Source: Tenuifilum sp. 4138str (lineage in GTDB: Bacteria; Bacteroidota; Bacteroidia; Bacteroidales; Tenuifilaceae). Taken from it: a stretch of DNA of 64,000 nt. The translations under genes and the position numbers were made by a program. Shown here piece by piece: positions 1 through 8,984 of the stretch (positions are counted from its first letter, which is position 1; each line of letters begins with the position of its first letter). The stretch is from positions 99,551-163,550 of the forward strand of contig NZ_JBGCUE010000009.1 in assembly GCF_041102575.1 (NCBI RefSeq), read 5' to 3'. Under the pieces are notes generated by a model that saw nothing but the letters and a program-made list of their open reading frames with translations, searched no databases and had not been told where the DNA came from.

Positions 1-2
1 AC

Positions 3-1067
3 TACAACAAAGACAGCGGACAGTATGCCGAGTATTACACACCACCGGCCGTGGCAAAAATCATGGCGAAGATTTTAGTGCCTGAACCCACCAGAAATGT
101 TACTGTTTACGACCCCGCAGCAGGTTCAGGAAGTTTATTACTGGCGCTGGCTCACCAAATCGGAGAAAACAAATGCACCATTTATTCGCAGGACATTTCG
201 CAAAAATCATCAGAGTTTCTTCGCTTGAATTTGATATTGAACAATCTGGTGCATTCGCTGCATAATGTAATAAAAGGTAACACACTTACCAATCCATACC
301 ATGTAAACGATGCCAAAAACGACCTGAAAAAGTTTGACTACATCGTAAGCAATCCACCATTCAAAATGGATTTCAGCGATGACCGTGAAACCCTTGCCAG
401 CGACCAACATAGAAAACGCTTTTTTGCAGGCGTTCCCAGCGTTCCAAAAAAGAAAAAAGAGTCCATGGCTATCTATCAGTTGTTCATACAACATATCTTG
501 TATTCGTTGAACGACAAAGGGAAAGCCGCCATTGTGGTACCTACCGGTTTTTGTACCGAAAAAGCCGCCATTGCGTTAGCTATCAGAAAAAAAATTGTGG
601 ATAGTAACTGGCTGCACGCTGTGGTGCAAATGCCGCCCAACATATTTGCTACTACCGGAACAAACGTTTCGGTCATTTTTATAGATAAAAGTAAAACGAG
701 AGATACGGCTATACTGGTTGATGCAAGTAAGTTAGGAACAAAAGTAAAAGACGGTAAGAACCAGAAAACCTTATTGAGCAATGAAGATGAAAAACGGATA
801 ATAGACACCATTAAGGGATACAGGCAATTGGATGATTTTTCGGTGATTGTTAATAATGAACAGATGAAACAAAAAGCATATTCCTTTGGTGCAGGACAAT
901 ATTTTGAAACTAAGATTGAATATGTTGAACTAAGTCCAGAAGAATTTGAAGAGAGAATAAATGAGTTTAAAAACAAAATCTCTTTTTATTTTAATAATTC
1001 AAGAGAATTAGAAATACAAATTTTGAAAAACTTTAATAAACTTGATTATAAAAAAAATAACAAATGA
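3..1067 (+). CDS. hsdM: Type I restriction-modification DNA methyltransferase subunit M (5'-truncated by window edge)
   Basis: N6-adenine methyltransferase (M) subunit of a type I restriction-modification system; it works with HsdS to methylate the recognition site. The reading frame is open to the left edge, and its first visible residues (GQYAEYYTPPAVAKIMAKI) match the conserved start of the HsdM catalytic domain, so the N-terminal helical domain lies outside the window. The SAM-binding motif DPAAGSGS is at visible residues 37-44 and the catalytic NPPF motif at 117-120. It overlaps hsdS by 4 bp (ATGA), so the two are translationally coupled. An internal GTG at base 51 could be mistaken for a start but is not one. 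Confidence 0.93.
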   Translation, partial: YNKDSGQYAEYYTPPAVAKIMAKILVPEPTRNVTVYDPAAGSGSLLLALAHQIGENKCTIYSQDISQKSSEFLRLNLILNNLVHSLHNVIKGNTLTNPYHVNDAKNDLKKFDYIVSNPPFKMDFSDDRETLASDQHRKRFFAGVPSVPKKKKESMAIYQLFIQHILYSLNDKGKAAIVVPTGFCTEKAAIALAIRKKIVDSNWLHAVVQMPPNIFATTGTNVSVIFIDKSKTRDTAILVDASKLGTKVKDGKNQKTLLSNEDEKRIIDTIKGYRQLDDFSVIVNNEQMKQKAYSFGAGQYFETKIEYVELSPEEFEERINEFKNKISFYFNNSRELEIQILKNFNKLDYKKNNK

Positions 1068-2278
1068 AAAAAGAGTTGCTTGGCGATAGAGTAGAATTAA
1101 TTTACGGATTTTCAGTTAGAACTGACAATGAACCAAAAGGTAAATACCCAGTATATGGTTCTAATGGAATCATTGGTTTTATTGATAGTTTCAAGGTAAA
1201 GGGACCTGGTATTATTATTGGAAGAAAAGGAACAGTAGGTGCTGTTACCTACTCATCAGAAAACTTTACACCAACTGATACAACTTATTATGTTGCTTTA
1301 AAAGACAATACTAAAGACGACCTTAAATTTTGGTATTATTATCTTCAACTAATTGGATTGGATAAACTAAATTCCCATAGTACAGTGCCAGGTTTAAGCA
1401 GAGATTTAGCTTATCTAAAAGAGATTAGAGTTCCAGAAAAAGCTGAGCAAAAACTTATAGCAGATTTTCTCACAGTTATTGATGATAAGATAGCCTTGAA
1501 TAAAAGAATCAACACCGAGCTTGAAAACCTTGCCAAGACCATTTACAACTATTGGTTTGTTCAGTTTGATTTTCCCAACAATGAAGGCAAACCCTATAAA
1601 TCCAGTGGCGGTGAAATGGAATGGAATGAGGAATTGAAAATGGAGATACCGAAGGGATGGAAAACTAAAAGCTTATATGACATTGCTATTTATACGAATG
1701 GTTTAGCAATGCAAAAGCATCGTCCAAACGGTGATGAAAAATTGCCTGTCATTAAAATCAAGGAAATGAATGAAGGTTATTCAGCTGCAACTGAATACGC
1801 CAGACCGGATATTGAAGATGCATACTTAATTCGAGAAGGAGATGTACTTTTCTCTTGGAGTGCGAGCCTTAATGTCATGATTTGGGCTGATAAAGTTGGA
1901 GCACTAAATCAACATATTTTCAAAGTAACATCGGAGTTTTACCCCAGATACTATTTCTATCATCAGATTTCAAACTATTTGAATCATTTCAAATTAATGG
2001 CTGAGAATAGAAAAACCACAATGGGACATATCACAATAGACCATCTCAAAGAAAGTAGAATTGTAGTTCCTGATGATGATTCGTTAATTCTTAAATGTGG
2101 AGAAAGAATTGAGCCGATTCTTGATTTGATTGTAAAAAACCGAATGACCAATATTGATTTAATGGAAGTTCGTGACTTTCTTTTGCCCATGCTAATGAAT
2201 GGCCAAGTGAAAGTAAAAAGCGAAGCAAAAGAACAATTATCAATAGCAGCCGAGCCGCAGGTAAAATATGGGAAATGA
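1064..2278 (+). CDS. hsdS: Type I restriction-modification specificity subunit S
   Basis: DNA-recognition subunit that sets the sequence bound by the type I complex. At 404 residues it has the usual two-domain plan: target-recognition domain 1 in about residues 1-125, a conserved helical spacer at about 125-172 (AEQKLIADFLTVIDDKI then NYWFVQFDF), target-recognition domain 2 beginning near IPKGWK at about 195, and a C-terminal conserved helix ending DLMEVRDFLLPMLMNG. It sits between hsdM and an ATPase gene with ATGA overlaps on both sides, so these genes form one transcription unit. The recognition sequence cannot be read from the protein. No inverted recombination repeats of a shufflon were seen. 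Confidence 0.92.
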   Translation: MKKELLGDRVELIYGFSVRTDNEPKGKYPVYGSNGIIGFIDSFKVKGPGIIIGRKGTVGAVTYSSENFTPTDTTYYVALKDNTKDDLKFWYYYLQLIGLDKLNSHSTVPGLSRDLAYLKEIRVPEKAEQKLIADFLTVIDDKIALNKRINTELENLAKTIYNYWFVQFDFPNNEGKPYKSSGGEMEWNEELKMEIPKGWKTKSLYDIAIYTNGLAMQKHRPNGDEKLPVIKIKEMNEGYSAATEYARPDIEDAYLIREGDVLFSWSASLNVMIWADKVGALNQHIFKVTSEFYPRYYFYHQISNYLNHFKLMAENRKTTMGHITIDHLKESRIVVPDDDSLILKCGERIEPILDLIVKNRMTNIDLMEVRDFLLPMLMNGQVKVKSEAKEQLSIAAEPQVKYGK

Positions 2279-3777
2279 TTAAAAAGCTATCTATAAAGAA
2301 CTTTAGAGGTATTGAGGAAGTCAAAGACTTAGAAGTTGACCAATTCAATATTTTCATTGGTGACAATGGAACGTCCAAAACTTCTATGCTTGAAGCAATT
2401 CATTTTTGCTTTTCACCTTCGTTTCTTTCAGGGAGAATAAAACACACGGATTTTCCAAATGGAAACGATAACCCTATAGAAATCATAGTAGAACTTAAAG
2501 AGAGCATTAAGGTTGGAATTCCCGATGGCTATGCAGAGCAAGAGATTACGTGTAACAAAGTGCTTTTACAAATTAAAAAAAGAGAACGTAAAACACCCGG
2601 TAAAGTTTTTTCTGACCTCGTAACTTTAAATCATATCTTGATCCCCGACTTCCCTAAAAACAATGAAGGGTGGTCAATTAAAAGAAAAAATAACAGTGAT
2701 TTTAATTTTACCGAACGTTCTTTAGGTATCAATCAAATAAGAACCGAAGAATTGCCTCGTTCATTCTTTTTTAATAAAGAAAGAGATAGACAAACTCAAA
2801 AAGGTTTTAATAGTTCCTTTTCCACCATTATTGATGATTTAAACTGGCGATTTTCAAGAAGTGTTAGGAAAGAATCTGAGGAAACAGGAAAGCCAGCCGA
2901 AATACTTGGTAAAATTCCTTTACTAACTAACGAAATAGCGGAAAAAGTTGGAATAAATAAATATGAAGTGTTCAAGGAATTTAATAATAGAACAAAAAAA
3001 TTTGGACTTGATGAAATTAATCTTACAATATTAGATTCAATAGCACCGTATGAATCTGCTTTTCTTTCATCAAAGAAAGATGTTTTAGACCTGCCAATAA
3101 AGTATCTGGGTTCGGGAATTGAGATGATTGTCTCACTTCTTTTCCTTGAAACACTAGCCACAATGTCAAAAGAAAAACTAATTATCCTTATAGATGAACC
3201 AGAATTGCATTTGCATCCAAGACTGCAAGAACAGTTAGCCGACTATCTCTGGCAAATTTCATCAAGGAAAGACGGACATCAGATTTTTGTTACAACTCAT
3301 TCTCCTGTGTTCTTTAAAAATTGTGTTGGCAGAAGTGGGGTAAAGACATTTGTAACAAATAGAGAAGAAAAGACAAACAAGATTTTAATTAACAAAATGA
3401 CTTTTGCAAATCGTTTATTCCCATGGAGTCCATCTTGGGGTGAAATAAACTATTTTGCCTATAAGTATCCAACGATTGAATTTCATGATGAGTTGTATGG
3501 ATACATACAGGAGAAAACAAAAAAACACTCTGAAAGAGAAATTGATGAATATTTCAATCAATGCGGTATAAAAAGAGAGAAGCAATGGACAAGAGAAATA
3601 AAAGGCACACCACAACCAACTATTAGTGTTACTCTCCCTGTTTTTGTCAGAAACAAGATTCATCATCCTGAAAACCAAACAATGAAAGATATTCTATTTA
3701 CACAGGAAGAATTAAAACAATCCATTGAAGTTTTAATAGATATTGTAAAGAATGCTAAAGATTTTATAAATGACTAA
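2275..3777 (+). CDS. AAA family ATPase (OLD/RecF-like) in the restriction-modification operon
   Basis: ABC-type/SMC-like AAA ATPase of 500 residues. The N-terminus has the RecF-like pattern SIKNFRGIEE followed by Walker A GDNGTSKT (residues 29-36); Walker B LIILIDEPELHLHP is near 301-312, and a switch-like TTHSP follows near 340. The C-terminal 120 residues lack a recognisable TOPRIM nuclease domain but carry RNKIHH (459-464), which fits the Rx4H pattern of HEPN RNases. The 4-bp overlap with hsdS places it in the defence operon. It is likely an accessory defence or abortive-infection protein. The family is clear; the activity is inference. Confidence 0.8.
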   Translation: MIKKLSIKNFRGIEEVKDLEVDQFNIFIGDNGTSKTSMLEAIHFCFSPSFLSGRIKHTDFPNGNDNPIEIIVELKESIKVGIPDGYAEQEITCNKVLLQIKKRERKTPGKVFSDLVTLNHILIPDFPKNNEGWSIKRKNNSDFNFTERSLGINQIRTEELPRSFFFNKERDRQTQKGFNSSFSTIIDDLNWRFSRSVRKESEETGKPAEILGKIPLLTNEIAEKVGINKYEVFKEFNNRTKKFGLDEINLTILDSIAPYESAFLSSKKDVLDLPIKYLGSGIEMIVSLLFLETLATMSKEKLIILIDEPELHLHPRLQEQLADYLWQISSRKDGHQIFVTTHSPVFFKNCVGRSGVKTFVTNREEKTNKILINKMTFANRLFPWSPSWGEINYFAYKYPTIEFHDELYGYIQEKTKKHSEREIDEYFNQCGIKREKQWTREIKGTPQPTISVTLPVFVRNKIHHPENQTMKDILFTQEELKQSIEVLIDIVKNAKDFIND

Positions 3778-3786
3778 CTTTGCAGT

Positions 3787-4917
3787 ATGGCAAATGAAAT
3801 AAATATAAATCCCAACATCCTTACCTGGGCTATTACCCGGGCTGGGTATGATGTGCCTACATTTGCTGAAAAATTTCCAAAAATATTAAAGTGGCTGGAA
3901 GGACAAAAGAAGCCTACTGTAAAGCAGTTGGAGGAATTTTCTAAGAAGGTTTATTTGCCTTTTGGTTATCTGTTTTTGCCACAGCCGCCACAAGAAAGAC
4001 TCCCCATTCCGTTTTTCCGCACCAACGGAAATCAAGGAGACCACATCAGCATCAATGTGTATGATACCATTTTGCTTTTGCAGCAAAGGCAGGATTGGTT
4101 GAAAAACTATTTACAGGACAATGATTTTCAGCCTTTACCCTTTGTTGGTAAATTCAGGAACAGCAATGATGTAACTGCCATAGTTGCGGACATTCGTCAA
4201 ACCCTACAACTACCTGAAAATTGGGCAAGTCAATTCAAAACTTGGCAGGAAGCCCAAGACCATTTGGTTCTGCATATTGAAGACAAAGGAATCATTACCA
4301 TATTCAACGGAATAGTTGAAAACAACACCCACCGACCCATTCCTGTTGACGAGTGCAGAGGTTTTGTTTTGGTAGATGAATATGCTCCTTTCATGTTCGT
4401 AAACAATTCCGATTTTAAGTCTGCTCAGATGTTCACTATAGTGCATGAGTTAGCACACATTTGGACAGGGCACAGTGCAGGTTTCGATTTCAGAAGATTG
4501 CAACCAGCCAACGACCCGATTGAAATGCTGTGCGATAAAGTAGCCGCTGAATTTTTAGTCCCTGCACAGGAATTTGATGAAGTATGGAATCACAGACCCA
4601 ATAATTTCGCTTATGCTTCCCGATATTTCAAAGTGAGTGAAATTGTTATTGCACGCAGGGCATTAGACACAGGCAAAATCAGCAGACCGCAATTTTTTGA
4701 TTTCTACGAAGAATATTCCAATCGGGAATTTGCCAAAAAAGAAAGTCAAGGCTCTGGTGGCGACTTTTACGCAACAACAAAAAAACGTATCAGTATCACA
4801 TTTGCCAGTCATGTTCATCAGGCTGTAAAATCTGGTAGTTTATTATATCGTGATGCCTATAAACTTACGGGCTTAAAAGGCGACACGTTTGAAAATTTCT
4901 TCTCTAAACACTTGTAG
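3787..4917 (+). CDS. ImmA/IrrE-family metallopeptidase with N-terminal helical region
   Basis: Zinc metallopeptidase of 376 residues in the ImmA/IrrE (COG2856) family, whose members cleave repressors or antitoxins. The zinc motif HELAH is at 220-224, with CDKVAAEFLVP downstream giving the usual third ligand (E255). The N-terminal 60 residues (LTWAITRAGYDVPTFAEKF...LEEFSKKVYLPFGYLF) look like the degenerate XRE helix-turn-helix often fused to this family. It starts 9 bp after the ATPase and ends 5 bp before a DUF4411 PIN gene. That pairing is common in Bacteroidota genomes and suggests a toxin-antitoxin-like unit within the restriction island. Confidence 0.88.
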   Translation: MANEININPNILTWAITRAGYDVPTFAEKFPKILKWLEGQKKPTVKQLEEFSKKVYLPFGYLFLPQPPQERLPIPFFRTNGNQGDHISINVYDTILLLQQRQDWLKNYLQDNDFQPLPFVGKFRNSNDVTAIVADIRQTLQLPENWASQFKTWQEAQDHLVLHIEDKGIITIFNGIVENNTHRPIPVDECRGFVLVDEYAPFMFVNNSDFKSAQMFTIVHELAHIWTGHSAGFDFRRLQPANDPIEMLCDKVAAEFLVPAQEFDEVWNHRPNNFAYASRYFKVSEIVIARRALDTGKISRPQFFDFYEEYSNREFAKKESQGSGGDFYATTKKRISITFASHVHQAVKSGSLLYRDAYKLTGLKGDTFENFFSKHL

Positions 4918-4922
4918 CCCGA

Positions 4923-5423
4923 ATGCCGGTATATGTCTTAGATAGCAACTTTTTTATTCAGGCTCATCGGTTCCACTATCCGATAGACGTTGCTGCGGGA
5001 TTTTGGAAAAAGGTTCGACAATTAGCAGAAGAAGGCAGAGTTATCAGTATTGACAAGGTAAAGAAAGAGCTTTACGACAAAAACGATGCACTTGAAGACT
5101 GGTGCAGAAATAATTTACCCGAAGACTTTTTTAAAGACACATCAGTAGTAATGGGTGCTTATGCCCAAGTGACAGGTTGGGCAATGTCGAGAAGTGGGCA
5201 TTACTTACCAAATGCCTTAAATGAATTTCTGAATGCAGACGAAGCAGATGCTTTCCTTGTAGCTTATTGCCTTGCTGACAACGCTAATAGATTTGTAGTT
5301 ACACAAGAAGTAAGCGAACCCAACAGACAGAACAAAGTAAAAATACCAGATGCTTGTATTGCTTTGAATGTTTCGTATGTAAACACCATTGAAATGTTCA
5401 GACAATTAGGTGAAACATTTTAG
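4923..5423 (+). CDS. DUF4411 family PIN-domain protein
   Basis: A PIN-fold protein of 166 residues in the DUF4411 family, predicted to be a metal-dependent ribonuclease. Acidic residues expected for a PIN active site are visible: D7 in VLDSNFF, E49 in KKEL, D109 in ADEADAFLVAYC and D143 in KIPDACIAL. It lies 5 bp after the ImmA/IrrE protease gene, the usual partner. It is probably the toxin or effector half of the pair. It is the last gene of the defence operon; the next gene (ispE) is on the opposite strand, so no hsdR follows. Confidence 0.82.
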   Translation: MPVYVLDSNFFIQAHRFHYPIDVAAGFWKKVRQLAEEGRVISIDKVKKELYDKNDALEDWCRNNLPEDFFKDTSVVMGAYAQVTGWAMSRSGHYLPNALNEFLNADEADAFLVAYCLADNANRFVVTQEVSEPNRQNKVKIPDACIALNVSYVNTIEMFRQLGETF

Positions 5424-5553
5424 CCCCGCAATAGTCAAAAGTATGTATGCCCTGTTGTCGAGAAATTGCACTGAGCATATAACCCATTAAATCGACTCAC
5501 TGTATCCAATAAAAAAACATTTTTCTACCAACCATCACCCAATCCGCTTACGC

Positions 5554-6375
5554 TTACATTTCAGAGGTATGCGTAAAATACTCATTAAATGCATCAGGAA
5601 TTGCGGGTTTGCTTTTAAATATTCCGAACACTGTAGAGCCACTGCCGGACATGGATGCGTAAACCGCTCCCATGCTGTAAAGTTCTTCCTTTACCCTTTC
5701 AATTAACGGATACTTTGGGAAAACGGTTTTCTCAAAATCGTTAACTAATCTGTTTGGCCAATCGTTTACTGGTAGGTTAACAATGTTGCCTATGGGGTTT
5801 TCCCAAGGTTTGGGGTTGCTACCCTCATAGGCCTCCCTGGTGCTTACATGGATACCCGGATTAACCAGCAAAATCCAGTAACCAGTTAGATTAATGCTTA
5901 TGGGCTCAAGCTGCTCGCCGCGGCCCCTGCCAATAGCGGGCGTGTTATGCACAAAGAACGGGCAATCGCTACCTAACTCCAAAGCCAACGGTAGAAGATT
6001 TTCTGGGCTAAGCGGCTTGTTCAGAAAGGTATTCAAGGCTCTCAAAGCAAATGCGGCATCGGCCGAGCCGCCACCTAACCCTGCCCCCATGGGTATGAGC
6101 TTATGCAGGTGCATCCTAACATGGGGCATTCCGTAACGCTGCGCAAGAAGGCGGAAAGTCTTAACACACAGGTTGTTCTCGGTATCGCAATCAATGCCTA
6201 TTCCGGTTTGGGTGAATTCAATGGTGTTCACCTCGCCATCGGTTGCCACTACCTCAAGAATATCGCATAATCCCTTTACAGGGTAAAACAGAGTTTCAAT
6301 ATCGTGATAGCCATCGGGGCGCTTACGCACTATGTTTAAACCCAGATTAACCTTGGCATTTGGAAACAGAATCAT
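5554..6375 (-). CDS. ispE: 4-diphosphocytidyl-2-C-methyl-D-erythritol kinase
   Basis: GHMP kinase that phosphorylates CDP-methylerythritol in the MEP pathway to isoprenoid precursors; cytoplasmic. At 273 residues it is close to the family norm. Seen directly: the N-terminal NAKVNLGLNI motif with the substrate Lys at position 8, DGYHDIET at 21-28, the ATP loop PMGAGLGGGSADAA at 95-108, LGSDCPFF with the catalytic Asp, and the C-terminal MSGSGSTVFGIF motif. It is a single gene read toward the defence locus. A TAACTTTG promoter element lies about 23 bp upstream of the start. Confidence 0.96.
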   Translation of the reverse strand: MILFPNAKVNLGLNIVRKRPDGYHDIETLFYPVKGLCDILEVVATDGEVNTIEFTQTGIGIDCDTENNLCVKTFRLLAQRYGMPHVRMHLHKLIPMGAGLGGGSADAAFALRALNTFLNKPLSPENLLPLALELGSDCPFFVHNTPAIGRGRGEQLEPISINLTGYWILLVNPGIHVSTREAYEGSNPKPWENPIGNIVNLPVNDWPNRLVNDFEKTVFPKYPLIERVKEELYSMGAVYASMSGSGSTVFGIFKSKPAIPDAFNEYFTHTSEM

Positions 6376-6397
6376 TGTTTTAGCATAATTTACTTCA

Positions 6398-6405
6398 CAA
6401 AGTTA
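6398..6405 (-). promoter_or_regulatory. Bacteroidota-type -7 element upstream of ispE
   Basis: On the minus strand this reads TAACTTTG, a match to the Bacteroidota -7 consensus TAnnTTTG, 23 bp upstream of the ispE start. No clear -33 TTTG was found at the usual spacing. Confidence 0.5.
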
Positions 6406-6504
6406 ATACTTAGGCGGTGTTATCATCGTTACATTTAGAGCTAAAGTGAAATATGGTTTTACTTTTTGGAACAGCAATCCGAAAAGTCGCTTTAAAAATA
6501 ATGG

Positions 6505-6512
6505 TTACCTTT
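6505..6512 (+). promoter_or_regulatory. -7 element upstream of the outer-membrane barrel gene
   Basis: TACCTTTG matches the TAnnTTTG consensus exactly and is followed by the start codon at 6541, giving a leader of about 20 nt. The nearest upstream TTTG (6465-6468) is too far away for the usual -33 spacing. Confidence 0.5.
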
Positions 6513-6540
6513 GCAAGGTAAGACAAAAAATGATGAAACA

Positions 6541-7206
6541 ATGAAGTTGAATAGCCTTACACTCTCAATCGGTTTAATTCTAATTGGTAATCAGCTGTCA
6601 AATGCCCAGCAATACAGCTTTGGAGTATTTGCTGACCCGCAACTATCGTGGTTCAACTCCGATACCAAACGTTACGATCCCAACGGCCCTGTTGTGGGCT
6701 TAAACATTGGCTTTACAGCCGATAAATTCTTTGCCAAACGGTACGCCTTTTCCTCAGGACTCTCGGTTAACGCCCTTGGCGGGAATATCAGGCTTATGCA
6801 ATCCACCTATACCCTGAAAACTATCGATAGCACCTACAACATCGCCATTGGCGACAATATCAAATTCAAATCGCAATACCTTACGCTGCCCATTGGCTTT
6901 AAGTTTCGGACAAACCAGATTGGCTATACCACATACTTTGCCAATGTTGGCGTTAGCGGAAGCCTCAGAATAAGAAGCTACGCATGGAACGAAACCAACC
7001 AAGTTGACCGTGAAACCACCAAAACCGATATGGCATGGGGGTTTGCCTCATACCAAATAGGAATTGGAGGTGAATACTCACTCGGCGGCGAGAGCGCCAT
7101 TCTGTTTGGCATAACCTGGTGCGATGGTTTAACCAGAATTATCGAACTGCCTAACTCAACCATTACATCGCAAAGCCTATCGTTGAAGGTTGGTATAATT
7201 TTTTAA
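6541..7206 (+). CDS. Predicted outer-membrane beta-barrel protein (PorT-like fold)
   Basis: A 221-residue exported protein of unknown function. The ATG at 6541 is preferred because it gives a clean signal peptide (MKLNSLTLSIGLILIGNQLSNAQ) with cleavage after the NAQ motif; an upstream TTG at 6511 overlaps the promoter element and is unlikely. The mature part alternates short hydrophobic strands with polar turns (YSFGVFADPQLSWF, FGLNIGFTADKFF-like stretches, SLSLKVGIIF) and ends in an aromatic residue, as outer-membrane barrels of the PorT/opacity type do. It stands alone, 16 bp before nadE, and could be co-transcribed with it. No specific role can be assigned. Confidence 0.75.
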   Translation: MKLNSLTLSIGLILIGNQLSNAQQYSFGVFADPQLSWFNSDTKRYDPNGPVVGLNIGFTADKFFAKRYAFSSGLSVNALGGNIRLMQSTYTLKTIDSTYNIAIGDNIKFKSQYLTLPIGFKFRTNQIGYTTYFANVGVSGSLRIRSYAWNETNQVDRETTKTDMAWGFASYQIGIGGEYSLGGESAILFGITWCDGLTRIIELPNSTITSQSLSLKVGIIF

Positions 7207-7222
7207 CTCTGGATAATACAAA

Positions 7223-8890
7223 ATGAAAGTAGCGCTTGCACAGCTGAACTACACCATTGGTCACTTTGACAGTAATGCCGATAAAATAATTGCATCGATA
7301 AACCGGGCTAAAGCCGACGGTGCAAGGTTAGTTGTATTCTCGGAGCTATCGGTGTGTGGATATCCACCCCACGATTTGCTCACCCACAAGCATTTTGTGG
7401 ATAAGAGCATAGCTACCGTAAACCAGATTGCACAGCAATGCAATGGAATTTATGCTATAGTTGGGGTCCCCAGCATCAATACTGATACTACGGGCAAGTT
7501 GCTTTTTAACTCCGCATACCTTTTGGGCGAGGGAAAAGTGCTGGATGTTTACCACAAAACACTACTTCCTGATTACGATATTTTTGATGAGTATCGCTAC
7601 TTTGAGCCCAACCCCGGCAACTACCGGGTTGCCGAAATTGATGGAATAAAAATAGCCATAACCATATGCGAGGATATTTGGGATGACCAGCCCACCACTA
7701 CAGCTTTTTCCAGAAGCAAGCTTTACCGCGATGCGCCCATGAATCACCTGGTAAAGTTGAACCCCGATATGGTGATAAACATATCGGCTTCGCCATTCAG
7801 CTACAACGTTGAGGAGCGCAGGTTACAGGTTTTCCAAAGCAATGTGGCAAGGTATTCCAAGCCCGTAATATATGTAAACCAGGTTGGAGGTAATGCCGAT
7901 CTGCTTTTCGATGGTGGCTCCATGGTAGTGAACGCCGGGGGCGATATCATAGTAAAGCTGAAAAGCTTTGAGGAAGATTTTAGGGTAATTGACACCAACG
8001 TATTGGAGCGCAACCAATCCATATCCCCTGAAATATCGGCAACTTCAGAACAACGGATTGAGCGTATTCACAATGCCTTGGTTATGGGCATTAGGGATTA
8101 CTTCGGTAAGTTAGGGTTTACAAAGGCCACCCTTGGGCTTTCAGGCGGTATCGACTCGGCAGTTGTGTTAGCCCTTGCTGCACAGGCTCTTGATGTTAAC
8201 AACATCCGTGTTCTGCTGATGCCATCGCAGTACTCATCGCGGCACTCCATTGACGATGCTGTGGCGCTTGCGCAAAAACTTGGCGTGCAATACGACATAG
8301 TTTCCATACAGCCCATTTTTGAGTCGTTTAAAAGCCAGCTAAGCTCTATTTTTGAGGGTAAACCCGAGGATATCACCGAGGAGAATATACAGGCAAGGGT
8401 TCGGGGAACCCTGTTAATGGCCATCTCCAACAAGTTTGGTCATTTACTGCTGAACACCAGCAATAAGAGCGAGGCTGCCGTGGGTTACGGTACGCTTTAC
8501 GGCGATATGTGCGGTGCGCTTAGCGTTTTAGGCGATGTTTACAAAACCGATGTTTACAGGCTGGCCAACTACATTAACCGCAACGATGAAATAATCCCTA
8601 TAAACACCATCCAAAAACCGCCTTCGGCAGAGCTCCGACCCGACCAAAAGGATTCCGACTCGCTCCCACCCTATGAAATACTTGACCCCATTCTTTTTGC
8701 ATACATTGAGCAAGGCCTCTCCGCCGAAGAAATTGTAGGTTTAGGCTTCCCCAGCGATACGGTAAACCGTACCCTAAGGCTTGTTAACATGAATGAGTAT
8801 AAGCGCTACCAGTCGCCACCAATACTTAGGGTTTCATCAAAGGCGTTTGGCTATGGACGGAAAATGCCCTTGGTTACTAAATGGAGCTAA
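7223..8890 (+). CDS. nadE: NAD(+) synthase, glutamine-hydrolysing
   Basis: Makes NAD+ from deamido-NAD+ using ATP and glutamine-derived ammonia, the last step of NAD synthesis. The protein has 555 residues and two domains. The N-terminal nitrilase-type glutaminase shows the Glu-Lys-Cys triad in VFSELSVCGY, YHKTLLPDYD and ITICEDIWDD. The C-terminal synthetase shows the PP-loop LGLSGGIDSA near residues 304-313, followed by NTSNKSEAAVGYGTLYGDM. It starts 16 bp after the barrel gene. The length and domain order fit the glutamine-dependent class rather than the short ammonia-dependent one. Confidence 0.96.
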   Translation: MKVALAQLNYTIGHFDSNADKIIASINRAKADGARLVVFSELSVCGYPPHDLLTHKHFVDKSIATVNQIAQQCNGIYAIVGVPSINTDTTGKLLFNSAYLLGEGKVLDVYHKTLLPDYDIFDEYRYFEPNPGNYRVAEIDGIKIAITICEDIWDDQPTTTAFSRSKLYRDAPMNHLVKLNPDMVINISASPFSYNVEERRLQVFQSNVARYSKPVIYVNQVGGNADLLFDGGSMVVNAGGDIIVKLKSFEEDFRVIDTNVLERNQSISPEISATSEQRIERIHNALVMGIRDYFGKLGFTKATLGLSGGIDSAVVLALAAQALDVNNIRVLLMPSQYSSRHSIDDAVALAQKLGVQYDIVSIQPIFESFKSQLSSIFEGKPEDITEENIQARVRGTLLMAISNKFGHLLLNTSNKSEAAVGYGTLYGDMCGALSVLGDVYKTDVYRLANYINRNDEIIPINTIQKPPSAELRPDQKDSDSLPPYEILDPILFAYIEQGLSAEEIVGLGFPSDTVNRTLRLVNMNEYKRYQSPPILRVSSKAFGYGRKMPLVTKWS

Positions 8891-8948
8891 ATAGCCCGTA
8901 AATATTAAAAAACACAACCATCCATGCTAAAATTATGTTAATTTTATG

Positions 8949-8976
8949 TTTGAAAGCATAAAATGACGTATTTTTG
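8949..8976 (+). promoter_or_regulatory. Promoter of the Crp/Fnr-like gene at 8985
   Basis: TTTG at 8949-8952 and TATTTTTG at 8969-8976 match the Bacteroidota -33 and -7 boxes with a 16-bp gap, slightly short of the usual spacing. The start codon lies only 8 bp after the -7 box, so the transcript would have almost no leader, or else translation starts further downstream. Confidence 0.5.
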
Positions 8977-8984
8977 AAAAAAAA

